From UBA5972 sp964567685 (lineage in GTDB: Bacteria > Pseudomonadota > Alphaproteobacteria > Rhodobacterales > Rhodobacteraceae), in NCBI GenBank assembly GCA_964567685.1, contig CAZMNO010000003.1, positions 95,345-159,344 on the forward strand: DNA of 64,000 nt, written 5' to 3'. Position numbers and translations under genes: made by a program. Each line of letters opens with the position of its first letter. The first letter of the stretch is position 1. The notes below the pieces were generated by a model. The model did no database searches. It was not told where the DNA came from and saw only the letters and a list, made by a program, of their open reading frames with translations. This document shows, piece after piece, positions 1 through 8,697 of this stretch.

Positions 1-396
1 GCCAAAAGCCTCAGTCGCAATGAAAGCCCAACCGTTATCGTTGGCATGTTGTCGGTCTTCGTCACAATCGGTCTGGCCCCGTTCGCCTATGCGGTCTGGG
101 TGCCGCCGACATTTGCCGAGGTGCTCTGGCTCGGTCTGGTGGCAGTGTTTGCCACGCTCGGCCATGTGACGATGACCAAGGCGCTGGCAGCCGCGCCACT
201 AATGGTGACCCAACCCGTTACCTTTCTGCAATTGGTCTGGGCAACGCTACTGGGGGCGCTGGTCTTTGGTGAACCGGCAGATTTCTGGGTGCTTCTGGGG
301 GGTGGTGTGATTATCGCGGCGGTCAGTTTCATTTCTTACCGTGAATGGATCGTTTCGCGCAAAGCCCGTACTCCGCCAGCGGTGGCAACCAAATAA
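1..396 (+). CDS. EamA/DMT-family transporter, 3' part only
   Basis: The frame is open from the first base of the window, so this is the C-terminal 131 residues of a longer gene that begins upstream. It shows alternating hydrophobic segments (about four membrane helices), with the small-residue-rich pattern 'GHVTMTKALAAAP' and a last helix 'GGGVIIAAVSFISYRE' that are typical of the second EamA repeat of drug/metabolite exporters. It ends with a basic cytoplasmic tail. Substrate cannot be inferred. Nothing links it to the bet genes that follow, which have their own operator region. Confidence 0.75.
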   Translation, partial: AKSLSRNESPTVIVGMLSVFVTIGLAPFAYAVWVPPTFAEVLWLGLVAVFATLGHVTMTKALAAAPLMVTQPVTFLQLVWATLLGALVFGEPADFWVLLGGGVIIAAVSFISYREWIVSRKARTPPAVATK

Positions 397-598
397 CACG
401 CCGTTATGTTTGCAGACCACGGCTCGCCCACAAATATGAAAAACGCTGGAAATGCCGTGAGTCAACCGGTGGCTTGGGTCGCCGGGGTTGGGGCATTCGC
501 TGTTGATAAGTCGAATAACGGCATCTAAGCGATTAATAAAAAACGGTAATTTCTCCCCTTGTATCGAGGTCGCCAGCTTCAGGAGGTCAGCGCAGTTT

Positions 599-624
599 TT
601 CTTGATTGACTAGTCAATCAAGAA
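599..624. promoter_or_regulatory. Perfect 26-bp palindrome, probable BetI operator
   Basis: The half-site TTCTTGATTGACT is followed immediately by its exact reverse complement, centred at 611/612. TetR-family regulators bind such palindromes, BetI is encoded 41 bases downstream, and BetI operators contain TTGATTG-like arms. I infer choline-responsive autoregulation of betI-betC-GST-betA. Seen: the palindrome. Inferred: the protein that binds it. Confidence 0.7.
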
Positions 625-664
625 TAATGCAAAACACGTGTCACAATCAAAACCCGGAGGATTC

Positions 665-1255
665 GTGCCGAAAGTTGGAATGGAACCCCTGCGCCGGTCG
701 GCACTGGTCGAAGCTGCAATCGCCGAGATCGGGGCCAAAGGGTCGCTTGAAGTGACGGTCAGCCAGATCGCCAGGCGCGCCGGTGTCTCAAGCGGGCTGG
801 CGCATCACTATTTTGGCAGCAAGGAACAGATCTTCCTGGCCGCGATGCGCCACATTCTCAGCACGTTCGGCGCCCGCACCCGCAGCGAACTGGCCGAGGC
901 CAGAACCCCGCGCGAACGCTTGAACGCCATCATTGCCGCCAGCTTTGACGAAGAAGAATTCGCACCCGAGGTTATCTCGTCCTGGCTGAGTTTTTATGTG
1001 CAGGCGCAAAACACGGAAGGCGCAAAACGGCTGTTGCGCGTCTATACCAAGCGTCTGCACAGCAATCTTGTCTACAACCTTCGCCAACTGACCAACGATG
1101 CCAACGCCCATCTCATTGCCGCCGGACTGGCCGCATTGATCGACGGTCTCTATATCCGGCAGGCTTTGCGCGAAAACCCTCTGGATCGGTTTCAGACGAT
1201 GGGGCTGGTCTGGGATTATCTTGATCTGAAACTGGAGCAGGGAGGCAATAAATGA
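665..1255 (+). CDS. betI: Transcriptional repressor BetI (TetR family)
   Basis: This 196-residue protein represses choline/glycine-betaine genes and is released by choline. The GTG start at 665 is preferred because GGAGG lies four bases upstream and because it gives the family N-terminus PKVGMEPLRR; an in-frame GTG at 638 lacks this support. The TetR helix-turn-helix follows at about residues 28-50 (TVSQIARRAGVSSGLAHHYF), with an all-helical ligand-binding domain after it. It overlaps betC by the ATGA arrangement, so the two are translationally coupled. The palindrome at 599-624 is the likely operator. Confidence 0.9.
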   Translation: MPKVGMEPLRRSALVEAAIAEIGAKGSLEVTVSQIARRAGVSSGLAHHYFGSKEQIFLAAMRHILSTFGARTRSELAEARTPRERLNAIIAASFDEEEFAPEVISSWLSFYVQAQNTEGAKRLLRVYTKRLHSNLVYNLRQLTNDANAHLIAAGLAALIDGLYIRQALRENPLDRFQTMGLVWDYLDLKLEQGGNK

Positions 1256-2760
1256 CTCAGCCAAACATCCTAATCTTCATGGTGGACCAGCTCAGTGGAA
1301 CCCTCTTTCCCGATGGTCCGGCTGACTGGTTGCACGCCCCCAATCTGAAGAAACTTGCGGCGCGCTCAACCCGTTTCGCCAATTGCTATACCGCGTCGCC
1401 TCTGTGCGCACCGGGTCGCGCCAGTTTCATGTCGGGCCTGACGCCCTCGCGGACCGGTGTCTATGACAACGCCGCCGAGTTTGCCTCGGACATACCGACC
1501 TATGCCCATCATCTGCGCAGTGCCGGTTATCAGACCTGTCTCAGCGGCAAGATGCATTTCGTCGGGCCCGATCAGCTCCACGGTTACGAGGAACGGCTGA
1601 CCACAGATGTTTACCCTGCCGATTTCGGCTGGACACCGGATTACCGCAAACCCGGCGAGCGTATCGACTGGTGGTATCACACTCTGGAATCCGTCACCGG
1701 TGCCGGGGTCGCCGAGATCACCAACCAACTGGAATATGATGACGAGGTCGCCTATCACGCCCGCGCCAAGATCTATGATCTGGCGCGCGGCCATGATGCC
1801 CGGCCCTGGTGCCTGACCGTCAGTTTCACCCATCCGCATGATCCTTACGTGGCAAGGCGCAAATACTGGGATCTTTATGAGGATTGCGAGCATCTTCTGC
1901 CCAACGTTCCGGCGATGGACTACGACAACCATGACCCCCATTCCCAGCGCATATTCGACGCTAATGACTGGCGCAAATTCGACATAAAGGATGAAGACAT
2001 CCGCCGCGCCCGCCGCGCCTATTTCGCCAATATCTCCTATCTTGATGACAAGGTGGGCGAAGTCATGGAGGCGCTGGAAAACACCGGTCAGGAGGCGGTG
2101 ATCCTGTTCCTGTCCGATCACGGCGACATGCTGGGGGAACGCGGCCTCTGGTTCAAGATGAGCTTCTTTGAGGGTTCCTCGCGCGTGCCATTGATGATCG
2201 CATCCCCGGATACGGTGCCGGGATGCATCCAGGAGCCGGTATCAACCGTGGACGTGACCCCAACTTTGACTGATCTTGCCGGGATTGCGGGTGAGGAGAT
2301 TGCCAATTGGGTCGACGGCGAAAGCCTTGTGCCGCTGACCAAAGGATCGACGCGCAACCAGCCGGTGCTGATGGAATATGCGGCAGAAGCTTCGGTCTCG
2401 CCGCTGGTTTCCATCCGGCAGGGTCAGTGGAAATACAACCGCTGTCTTGAGGATGCCGATCAGCTTTTCGATCTTGCGGCCGACCCCGATGAACTGACCA
2501 ATCTCGCAGAGCTGCCCGAACATGCCGAGACGCTGGCGGCGCTTGGCGCTCAGGCCGATGCCCGCTGGGATCTGAAGATCTTTGACGCGCAGGTGCGCGA
2601 ATCCCAGGCCCGCCGCCAGATCGTTTATCCGGCCCTGCGCAACGGGGCCTATTACCCATGGGATTATCAGCCCCTGCAGAAAGCCTCGGAACGCTATATG
2701 CGCAACCATCTGGACCTCAACGATCTGGAAGCCAATCAGCGCTTTCCGAAAGGGGATTGA
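1252..2760 (+). CDS. betC: Choline-sulfatase BetC
   Basis: The product hydrolyses choline-O-sulfate to choline and sulfate, feeding betaine synthesis. Its 502 residues match the family length. The metal-binding aspartate sits in MVDQL near residue 12. The sulfatase signature C-x-P-x-R is LCAPGRASF with Cys52, the residue that must be oxidised to formylglycine. SDHGDMLGERG is the second metal-binding motif. The C-terminal stretch YPWDYQPLQKASERYMRN is the choline-sulfatase-specific tail. No signal peptide is seen, so it is cytoplasmic. The start overlaps the betI stop by four bases. Confidence 0.93.
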   Translation: MTQPNILIFMVDQLSGTLFPDGPADWLHAPNLKKLAARSTRFANCYTASPLCAPGRASFMSGLTPSRTGVYDNAAEFASDIPTYAHHLRSAGYQTCLSGKMHFVGPDQLHGYEERLTTDVYPADFGWTPDYRKPGERIDWWYHTLESVTGAGVAEITNQLEYDDEVAYHARAKIYDLARGHDARPWCLTVSFTHPHDPYVARRKYWDLYEDCEHLLPNVPAMDYDNHDPHSQRIFDANDWRKFDIKDEDIRRARRAYFANISYLDDKVGEVMEALENTGQEAVILFLSDHGDMLGERGLWFKMSFFEGSSRVPLMIASPDTVPGCIQEPVSTVDVTPTLTDLAGIAGEEIANWVDGESLVPLTKGSTRNQPVLMEYAAEASVSPLVSIRQGQWKYNRCLEDADQLFDLAADPDELTNLAELPEHAETLAALGAQADARWDLKIFDAQVRESQARRQIVYPALRNGAYYPWDYQPLQKASERYMRNHLDLNDLEANQRFPKGD

Positions 2761-2762
2761 GA

Positions 2763-3410
2763 ATGCTCACCGTCTTTGGGCGCAAGACGTCTTCCAACGT
2801 GCAGCTTGTGATGTGGGGGGCAGCCGAGCTCGGGCTTGATGTTGAGCGTCTGGACTACGGCCATATCCACGGCAGGACAGACAGCCCCGAGTTTCTGGCG
2901 ATGAATCCCAACGGGTTGGTGCCGGTTCTGAAAGACGGTGAACTGGCGATGTTTGAAAGTGCTGCGATCCTGCGTTATCTGGCGGCGCGCAATGGTGACG
3001 GGGGTGCATTCTGGCCCAATTCACCGATTGAGCGGGCGCCCATCGACATGTGGGCCGAATGGGGCAAGACCAGTTTTTCCAACAGTTTCACCGTGCCCAT
3101 TTTCTGGTCGCGCGTTCGCACAGCGGCCAGTGAACGCAACGAGGCTGCACTGACCAACGCACTGGGTCATTTTGAAAGCCTTGTTGACATACTGGAAGGG
3201 CAATTAGGCCAACATCCCTATGTCTGCGGTGACGATCTGACCTTGGCCGACATCATCATCGGCCATGTGCTTTTCAGGTATTTCGACATCGATATCCCGC
3301 GCCCGGACCGCCCGGTTCTGAGGGCGTATTATCAGAGGCTTCGGTCACGCAAAGCCTATCAACAACATGTGATGGTCTCTTACGACCCGCTAAAAGCGGA
3401 AGGAATGTGA
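2763..3410 (+). CDS. Glutathione S-transferase family protein in the bet operon
   Basis: This 215-residue protein has an N-terminal thioredoxin-like domain with the cis-proline region NPNGLVPVLKDG and the glutathione-binding ESAAILRYLA, followed by an all-helical C-terminal domain with DDLTLADIIIGHVLF. The ATG at 2763 is two bases past the betC stop; an in-frame ATG at 2658 would bury it in betC and is rejected. It occupies the place where betB (betaine aldehyde dehydrogenase) often lies. Its substrate is unknown; detoxification of the aldehyde intermediate is only a guess. Its stop overlaps the betA start. Confidence 0.85.
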   Translation: MLTVFGRKTSSNVQLVMWGAAELGLDVERLDYGHIHGRTDSPEFLAMNPNGLVPVLKDGELAMFESAAILRYLAARNGDGGAFWPNSPIERAPIDMWAEWGKTSFSNSFTVPIFWSRVRTAASERNEAALTNALGHFESLVDILEGQLGQHPYVCGDDLTLADIIIGHVLFRYFDIDIPRPDRPVLRAYYQRLRSRKAYQQHVMVSYDPLKAEGM

Positions 3411-5071
3411 TGGAAGCGGATTTTATCATTATTGGTGCCGGTTCCGCCGGCTGCGCCATGGCCTATCGGTTATCCCAAGACGGTAAAAACTCGGTTCTGG
3501 TGATCGAACATGGCGGCACAGACATGGGCCCTCTCATTCAGATGCCGGCGGCTTTGTCCTATCCGATGAACATGCCGCTTTACGACTGGGGTTATCAAAG
3601 CCAGCCCGAACCGCATCTTAATGGACGTAGGCTGGCCACGCCGCGGGGTAAAGTGGTCGGCGGCTCATCCTCGATCAACGGCATGGTCTATGTACGTGGC
3701 AATGCACGCGATTACGACCACTGGAATGCCAGCGGCGCCTCGGGCTGGAGCTATGCCGACGTGCTGCCTTATTTCAAACGCATGGAAAACTGGCACGATG
3801 GCGGCCATGGTGGCGACAAGGAATGGCGTGGAAATGACGGCCCTTTGCATGTCACCCGCGGCCCGCGCAAAAACCCGCTGTTTGAGGCTTTCGTCAAGGC
3901 CGGAGGGCAGGCAGGTTACGAGCTGACAGGCGATTACAACGGTGAAAAACAGGAAGGCTTTGGCCCGATGGAACAGACCGTCTGGCGCGGGCGGCGCTGG
4001 TCGGCGGCCAATGCCTATCTGAGGCCAGCTCTCAAGCGCAACAACCTGTCTCTGGTTCGGGCCTTGGCGCGCAAGGTCGAGATTACCGATGGCCGCGCAA
4101 CCGGGGTCGAGGTGGAACGTGGTGGCAAGACCGAAGTGCTGAAAGCCCGGCGCGAGGTGATCATCGCCGCAAGCTCGATCAATTCGCCAAAGCTTCTGAT
4201 GCTCTCGGGCATCGGACCCGCTGCGCATCTGGCAGAGCACGGCATCAACGTGATAGCCGACCGCCCAGGAGTTGGTGCCAATTTGCAGGACCATCTGGAG
4301 CTTTATCTGCAAATCGCCAGCCTTGAGCCGATCACGCTTTACAAGCACTGGAACATCTTCTCAAAGGCGGTGATCGGGGCGCAATGGCTGTTCACCAAAA
4401 AGGGCCTCGGGGCGTCCAACCAGTTTGAAAGTGCGGCCTTCATCCGTTCCAAGCCCGGTGTCGAATACCCCGATATCCAGTACCATTTCCTGCCCATCGC
4501 CGTACGCTATGACGGGCAGGCCGCGGCTGAAGGGCACGGCTTTCAGGCCCATGTCGGCCCGATGCGCTCTGCCTCGCGCGGGGCGGTAACGCTGGCCTCG
4601 GGCAATCCGGCAGATGCGCCGAATATCCTGTTCAATTACATGAGCCAGAAATCGGATTGGGAGGATTTCCGCACCTGTATCCGCCTGACACGCGAGATTT
4701 TCGGCCAGGAGGCGTTCAAACCCTATGCCGGCAAGGAAATCCAGCCGGGCGCCGATCTGACCAGCGATGCCGAGCTTGACGGGTTCATCCGGGACCATGT
4801 CGAAAGCGCCTATCACCCCTGCGGCACATGCAAGATGGGCGCAGCGGATGACAGGAACGCGGTGGTTGATCCGGAATGCCGGGTGATCGGGGTTGAGGGG
4901 CTCAGGGTGGCCGACAGCTCGATCTTCCCGCGTATCACCAACGGCAATCTCAACGCCCCTTCGATCATGGTCGGCGAGAAAGCCAGCGATCACATTCTGG
5001 GCAAAACACCCCTGCCGAAATCCAATGCAAAACCGTGGATATCGCCCAGGTGGAGGGAATCCCAGCGGTAA
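3410..5071 (+). CDS. betA: Choline dehydrogenase BetA
   Basis: A GMC-family FAD flavoprotein (553 residues; E. coli BetA is about 556) that oxidises choline to betaine aldehyde and can continue to glycine betaine. The FAD dinucleotide motif GAGSAG is at residues 9-14. GMC signatures follow: GGSSSINGMVYVRGNARDYD, then the C-terminal active-site region HPCGTCKMG with NGNLNAPSIMVGEKASD. The ATG at 3410 shares a base with the GST stop; a GTG at 3407 is an alternative. The ability of BetA to do both oxidation steps may explain why no betB is present here. Confidence 0.93.
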   Translation: MEADFIIIGAGSAGCAMAYRLSQDGKNSVLVIEHGGTDMGPLIQMPAALSYPMNMPLYDWGYQSQPEPHLNGRRLATPRGKVVGGSSSINGMVYVRGNARDYDHWNASGASGWSYADVLPYFKRMENWHDGGHGGDKEWRGNDGPLHVTRGPRKNPLFEAFVKAGGQAGYELTGDYNGEKQEGFGPMEQTVWRGRRWSAANAYLRPALKRNNLSLVRALARKVEITDGRATGVEVERGGKTEVLKARREVIIAASSINSPKLLMLSGIGPAAHLAEHGINVIADRPGVGANLQDHLELYLQIASLEPITLYKHWNIFSKAVIGAQWLFTKKGLGASNQFESAAFIRSKPGVEYPDIQYHFLPIAVRYDGQAAAEGHGFQAHVGPMRSASRGAVTLASGNPADAPNILFNYMSQKSDWEDFRTCIRLTREIFGQEAFKPYAGKEIQPGADLTSDAELDGFIRDHVESAYHPCGTCKMGAADDRNAVVDPECRVIGVEGLRVADSSIFPRITNGNLNAPSIMVGEKASDHILGKTPLPKSNAKPWISPRWRESQR

Positions 5072-5140
5072 GATTAAACAAGTGACGGGTCCGGTGCGGG
5101 CTGGCAGACTATCAGCCGTATTAGTAGGAAAGATGAACCC

Positions 5141-5554
5141 ATGATCAGATTAGCCCTGAGTGCCGCAATCGCACTTCTCGTCAGCGATTCCGCCGTCGCC
5201 CAGCCAATGTGGGAGCAGTCCGACAGGTGGCGTTGTACGCTGGAGTTGCATATCAAGGCGCAGATTGGGCAGACCACAGCACGTTTTAACGAAAAAAGCG
5301 GCGAGACGATCCTTGATTTTTCCAAAGGGACCTCATCCAGTGCTTTCGTTTCGGATGTCGCGATAATCGGTGAAAAGCACTATTTTGAAAGTCGTTACGG
5401 CAAGTTCAACCTGATCGTCAAGCAATGGAACGGGCAGGATTATCCGGTCATGATCGTGGAATCCAAGGGTGAGTTCTGGCAAACCGTCGCCTCCGGGTGG
5501 GCCGATGCGGATCGCGAAGTCTGGATCTCCAATTACCGCTGCGTACCGGATTAG
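5141..5554 (+). CDS. Secreted protein of unknown function
   Basis: I do not recognise this 137-residue protein. It begins with a clear signal peptide (MIRLALSAAIALLVSDSAVAQ, cleavage after AVA), and the mature part is small and beta-rich with two cysteines (in RWRCTLE and NYRCVPD) that could form a disulfide closing the domain. It is probably periplasmic. It starts 69 bases after betA and is followed 17 bases later by the hemerythrin-like gene, so it could be read through from the bet operon, but nothing in the sequence links it to choline. Confidence 0.75.
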   Translation: MIRLALSAAIALLVSDSAVAQPMWEQSDRWRCTLELHIKAQIGQTTARFNEKSGETILDFSKGTSSSAFVSDVAIIGEKHYFESRYGKFNLIVKQWNGQDYPVMIVESKGEFWQTVASGWADADREVWISNYRCVPD

Positions 5555-5571
5555 CGGATCAGGTGGTTGGA

Positions 5572-6135
5572 ATGACGGCTAAAACCGCCTCTCTTCGCAC
5601 CGGCTTGCCGGAACATCTGCGTCTTTTAGCCGATCTTTACCCGCGCCAAGGCTGGGAAGGGCATCGGAACTTTGATGATCTCACGCGGTTCTGGCTGGAT
5701 CGCCATATCATGTTTCGTGATCTGACCACGCGGTTGCAGAAAGAAACCGAAGGCTTTCAAGAACAACCCGATGACCGGTTCGCCCCCAATCTTCGCCGCC
5801 TTACCGGCTTTCTCATGAACCAGCTTCACGGCCATCACTCGATCGAAGATCACCACTACTTCCCTATGCTTATCCCGCTCGATAGCCGTCTGAAATCAGG
5901 TTTCGAGCTGATGGAAAGCGATCACGAGGATCTTGTCGGGCATATCCACCTTCTGGCCGAGAAGACCAACCTGCTGGTTGAAGCGATCACACTTGATCAA
6001 CCCGCCGAGCAGGCTGCCGATGCACTGATCGCCGCGCAGACCGGTTTCAGCCAATTCCTCAACCGGCATCTGGAGGACGAGGAAGAACTGGTCGTTCCGG
6101 TTATTCTGGAATACGGTCATCCGGAATTTGACTGA
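5572..6135 (+). CDS. Hemerythrin HHE-domain protein
   Basis: A 187-residue cytoplasmic helical-bundle protein. Histidine and acidic residues expected of a di-iron hemerythrin-like site are visible: RHIMFRD, the cluster QLHGHHSIEDHHYFP, ESDHEDLVGHIH and NRHLEDEEELVVP. Such proteins bind oxygen, nitric oxide or iron, or act in iron-sulfur repair; which applies here is not decidable. The ATG at 5572 follows a GG-rich stretch; a GTG at 5563 is an alternative. The dehydratase gene begins 21 bases after its stop. Confidence 0.85.
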   Translation: MTAKTASLRTGLPEHLRLLADLYPRQGWEGHRNFDDLTRFWLDRHIMFRDLTTRLQKETEGFQEQPDDRFAPNLRRLTGFLMNQLHGHHSIEDHHYFPMLIPLDSRLKSGFELMESDHEDLVGHIHLLAEKTNLLVEAITLDQPAEQAADALIAAQTGFSQFLNRHLEDEEELVVPVILEYGHPEFD

Positions 6136-6156
6136 CCAAATCAAGAGGCCCGCCTG

Positions 6157-7182
6157 ATGAGTGACTATTCCGACATTCCCCTGTCGGCGATCTCGCTGGA
6201 CAATATCCGTGACCGTGCCACCCTGCTGGCCCCGCATGTTCTCAGAACCCCGACCGTGCCGCTCAACTCGCCGAACCTGTCGCCTCTGATGGGTGGGGGC
6301 GAGGTTTATCTCAAACTTGAGAACCTGCAAAAGACCGGCACGTTCAAAGCACGCGGCGCGTTGTCTGTTGCCCTGAGTATCCCGGAACAACGCCGCAGCG
6401 CCGGAATCACCGCAGCAAGTGCCGGTAATCATGCGATTGCCGCAGCCTGGGCCGCGGCGCATATCGGCGCGTCGGCCAAGGTGGTGATGATGTCATCGGC
6501 CAATCCGTTTCGGGTCGCCCGCGCCAAGGAGCTGGGGGCCGAAGTGGTGATCATAAAAGGCGGGGCCGAAGCGATGGCTGAGGCCGAGCGGCTAGAGCAA
6601 GACGAGGGGCGCACCTATATCCACCCCTTTGAAGGCCCGTTCACAACTTTGGGTGCCGCGGGCGTCGGGCTGGAACTGGCCGAAGATGTCCCTGATCTGG
6701 ACGCGGTTGTCGTTGCTATTGGCGGTGGCGGGCTGATCAGCGGTGTTGCTTCTGCGGTCAAACAGATCAATCCTGCTTGCAAGATCTATGGGGTCGAACC
6801 TGTTGGCGCCACCTCGATGCAACAAAGCCTCGCCGCTGGCCATCCGGTTACGCTGGATGGTACCAACACGCTGGCTGACAGTCTGGCCGCCCCAGGTGCC
6901 AAACCGTTCTCAACCCGCGTCTGTCTTGAATACCTTAATGATGTCGTCACTGTCACGGATGACGAGATTTGCGCCGGTGTCAGCCTTTATCAGGAAGAGG
7001 CAAAACTGGCGGTGGAACCTGCTGCCGGAGCCGCACTTGCTGCCGTGTTCGGACCGCTGCGTGACCGGTTGAAAGGCAAAAAGACCGGTGTTGTTGTCTG
7101 CGGTGCCAATATCGATGCGGCCAGCTACAGCGAGATTTTGCTACGCGGAAAGAAAAATACACCGGCCTTGTTGGAAGATTGA
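6157..7182 (+). CDS. PLP-dependent threonine/serine dehydratase
   Basis: A fold-type II PLP enzyme of 341 residues that deaminates threonine or serine (or a related hydroxy-amino acid). The Schiff-base lysine is Lys64 in KTGTFKARGA; the phosphate-binding glycine loop is AIGGGGLISG; TAASAGNHA is the substrate loop. It lacks the C-terminal ACT-like regulatory domain of biosynthetic IlvA, so it is a short, catabolic-type enzyme. Relatives include EutB of ectoine degradation and serine racemase, and I cannot separate these. It lies 21 bases after the hemerythrin gene. Confidence 0.88.
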   Translation: MSDYSDIPLSAISLDNIRDRATLLAPHVLRTPTVPLNSPNLSPLMGGGEVYLKLENLQKTGTFKARGALSVALSIPEQRRSAGITAASAGNHAIAAAWAAAHIGASAKVVMMSSANPFRVARAKELGAEVVIIKGGAEAMAEAERLEQDEGRTYIHPFEGPFTTLGAAGVGLELAEDVPDLDAVVVAIGGGGLISGVASAVKQINPACKIYGVEPVGATSMQQSLAAGHPVTLDGTNTLADSLAAPGAKPFSTRVCLEYLNDVVTVTDDEICAGVSLYQEEAKLAVEPAAGAALAAVFGPLRDRLKGKKTGVVVCGANIDAASYSEILLRGKKNTPALLED

Positions 7183-7251
7183 CAGAAATCAAAGAAGAGC
7201 AGGTGGGACTCCGACAAATTTGTTTTGGACACGGACAAAGAGGAGAACAGA

Positions 7252-7491
7252 ATGTCTCACACCCCGCATGAACTGGCGGAAGAATTTCCCGACAAGATCG
7301 ACCTGATGCACAAGCTGAAAGTTGAAGACGCGCATTTTTCCCGGCTGTTTGAGGAATATCACGAGGTTAACCGCGCCATTCATCGGGCCGAAACCAATGT
7401 CGAACCGACGGATGATTTCAACGAGGTGGACATGCGCAAACATCGCATGGTTCTGAAAGACGAGATCTGGGGGATTTTGTCGAGCGGCTGA
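7252..7491 (+). CDS. DUF465 (YdcH-like) small helical protein
   Basis: A 79-residue, strongly charged helical protein with the family's pattern LKVEDAHFSRLFEEYHEVNRAIHRAE and a C-terminal LKDEIWGIL. Function in this family is not established. AGGAG lies seven bases before the chosen ATG. A hairpin terminator follows the stop by 17 bases. Confidence 0.85.
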   Translation: MSHTPHELAEEFPDKIDLMHKLKVEDAHFSRLFEEYHEVNRAIHRAETNVEPTDDFNEVDMRKHRMVLKDEIWGILSSG

Positions 7492-7508
7492 AAAGATCTT
7501 TGAACAAA

Positions 7509-7538
7509 GCCGGGGCCTCAACCAGCCCCGGCCTTTAA
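7509..7538. terminator. Bidirectional hairpin terminator between convergent genes
   Basis: GCCGGGGC at 7509-7516 pairs with GCCCCGGC at 7525-7532 around an 8-base loop and is followed by CTTTAA; on the other strand the hairpin is followed by TTTGTTC. It sits between the DUF465 gene and the convergent cysteine synthase gene, so it can stop both transcripts. Confidence 0.75.
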
Positions 7539-7548
7539 CCTCGCAGGT

Positions 7549-8625
7549 CTAGCCCAGCTGATTTCCCGGAGTTGAGCGCATGATCTCAAGCTCAGCCTCA
7601 TCCATCTCAGCCTCGATTCCTTCAAACATCGGTGTCGTCATGTAGCGCTCGCCGGTATCGGGCAACACACACAGGATCACCGACCCGGGTTCCGCTTTTT
7701 TCGCCACTTCCAGCGCCACGGCAAAGGTCGAACCGCCCGAGATGCCGGTGAATATCCCTTCTTTGGCTGCCAGATCGCGGGCGCATCTGATGCCCTCGGG
7801 TCCCGGCACCGGGATCAACTCGTCGCAGTAACCCGCATCCAGCGCTTCCTGCAGCACCAGCGGGATGAAATCCGGGGTCCAGCCCTGTATCGGGTGCGGT
7901 TCAAACGCAGGATGACCGCTGGCAGGGCCACCGTCCTCCTTGCGTTCTTGCGGCGTTCCGCTTTGCACCAATGCGGCGTTGGCGGGTTCGCTCAGAATGA
8001 TCTTGGTCTCGGGGCGTTCTTTTCTAAGCACCCTGCCAACCCCGGTTACCGTGCCCCCGGTGCCATAACCAGAAACGAAATAATCCAACCTCTCCCCCTT
8101 GAAATCATTGATGATTTCCCGCGCCGTGGTGTTCTCGTGAATATCCGCATTGGCCGGAGTTTCAAATTGCCGCGCCAGAAACCAGCCGTTCTTATCCGCA
8201 AGTTCGACTGCCTTGTCATACATGCCGACCCCTTTTTGCTCCTTCGGTGTCAGCACCACCTTGGCGCCCAGCATCCGCATCAGCTTGCGCCGCTCAATCG
8301 AAAAGGTCTCGATCATCGTTACCACCAGCGGATAACCTTTCTGCGCACAGACCAGCGCAAGGCCAATGCCGGTATTGCCACTGGTTGCCTCAACCACCGT
8401 CTGCCCCGGTTTCAGGCTGCCGTTGCGTTCAGCCTCTTCAATGATATTGAGCGCCAGCCGGTCCTTGACCGAAGCGCCGGGGTTGAAAAACTCGGCTTTT
8501 ACATAAAGCTGCACACCCTCTGGCGCGAGATTGTTGATGCGGATCGCGGGGGTGTCGCCAACCGTGTCCAAAATCGAGTCAAACAGGCGGCCACGGCCCT
8601 GGGTCGTGCGGGTTTCGGCGGTCAT
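7549..8625 (-). CDS. cysK: Cysteine synthase (O-acetylserine sulfhydrylase)
   Basis: A PLP enzyme making cysteine from O-acetylserine and sulfide. The PLP lysine is Lys54 in NPGASVKDR; EATSGNTGIGLA is the substrate-binding loop and SGYGTGGTVTGVGR the phosphate loop. The C-terminal ISGGSTFAVALEVAKK and LPDTGERYMTTPMF are family hallmarks. The start at 8625 has AAAGGA five bases upstream; an upstream in-frame ATG at 8691 only adds an unconserved leader. At 358 residues it is slightly longer than CysK of enterobacteria. It is transcribed toward the shared terminator at 7509. Confidence 0.93.
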   Translation of the reverse strand: MTAETRTTQGRGRLFDSILDTVGDTPAIRINNLAPEGVQLYVKAEFFNPGASVKDRLALNIIEEAERNGSLKPGQTVVEATSGNTGIGLALVCAQKGYPLVVTMIETFSIERRKLMRMLGAKVVLTPKEQKGVGMYDKAVELADKNGWFLARQFETPANADIHENTTAREIINDFKGERLDYFVSGYGTGGTVTGVGRVLRKERPETKIILSEPANAALVQSGTPQERKEDGGPASGHPAFEPHPIQGWTPDFIPLVLQEALDAGYCDELIPVPGPEGIRCARDLAAKEGIFTGISGGSTFAVALEVAKKAEPGSVILCVLPDTGERYMTTPMFEGIEAEMDEAELEIMRSTPGNQLG

Positions 8626-8697
8626 GGGGGATCCTTTCGGGTGAATTGCTGGCGATGAGCCTAAGCTAATCCCGGCCGGTGTCAGCCCCAAAACCGC

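Noticed and set aside
2763..3410. Considered whether this was a remnant of betB
   Set aside because: The protein is a complete glutathione S-transferase with no aldehyde dehydrogenase motif.
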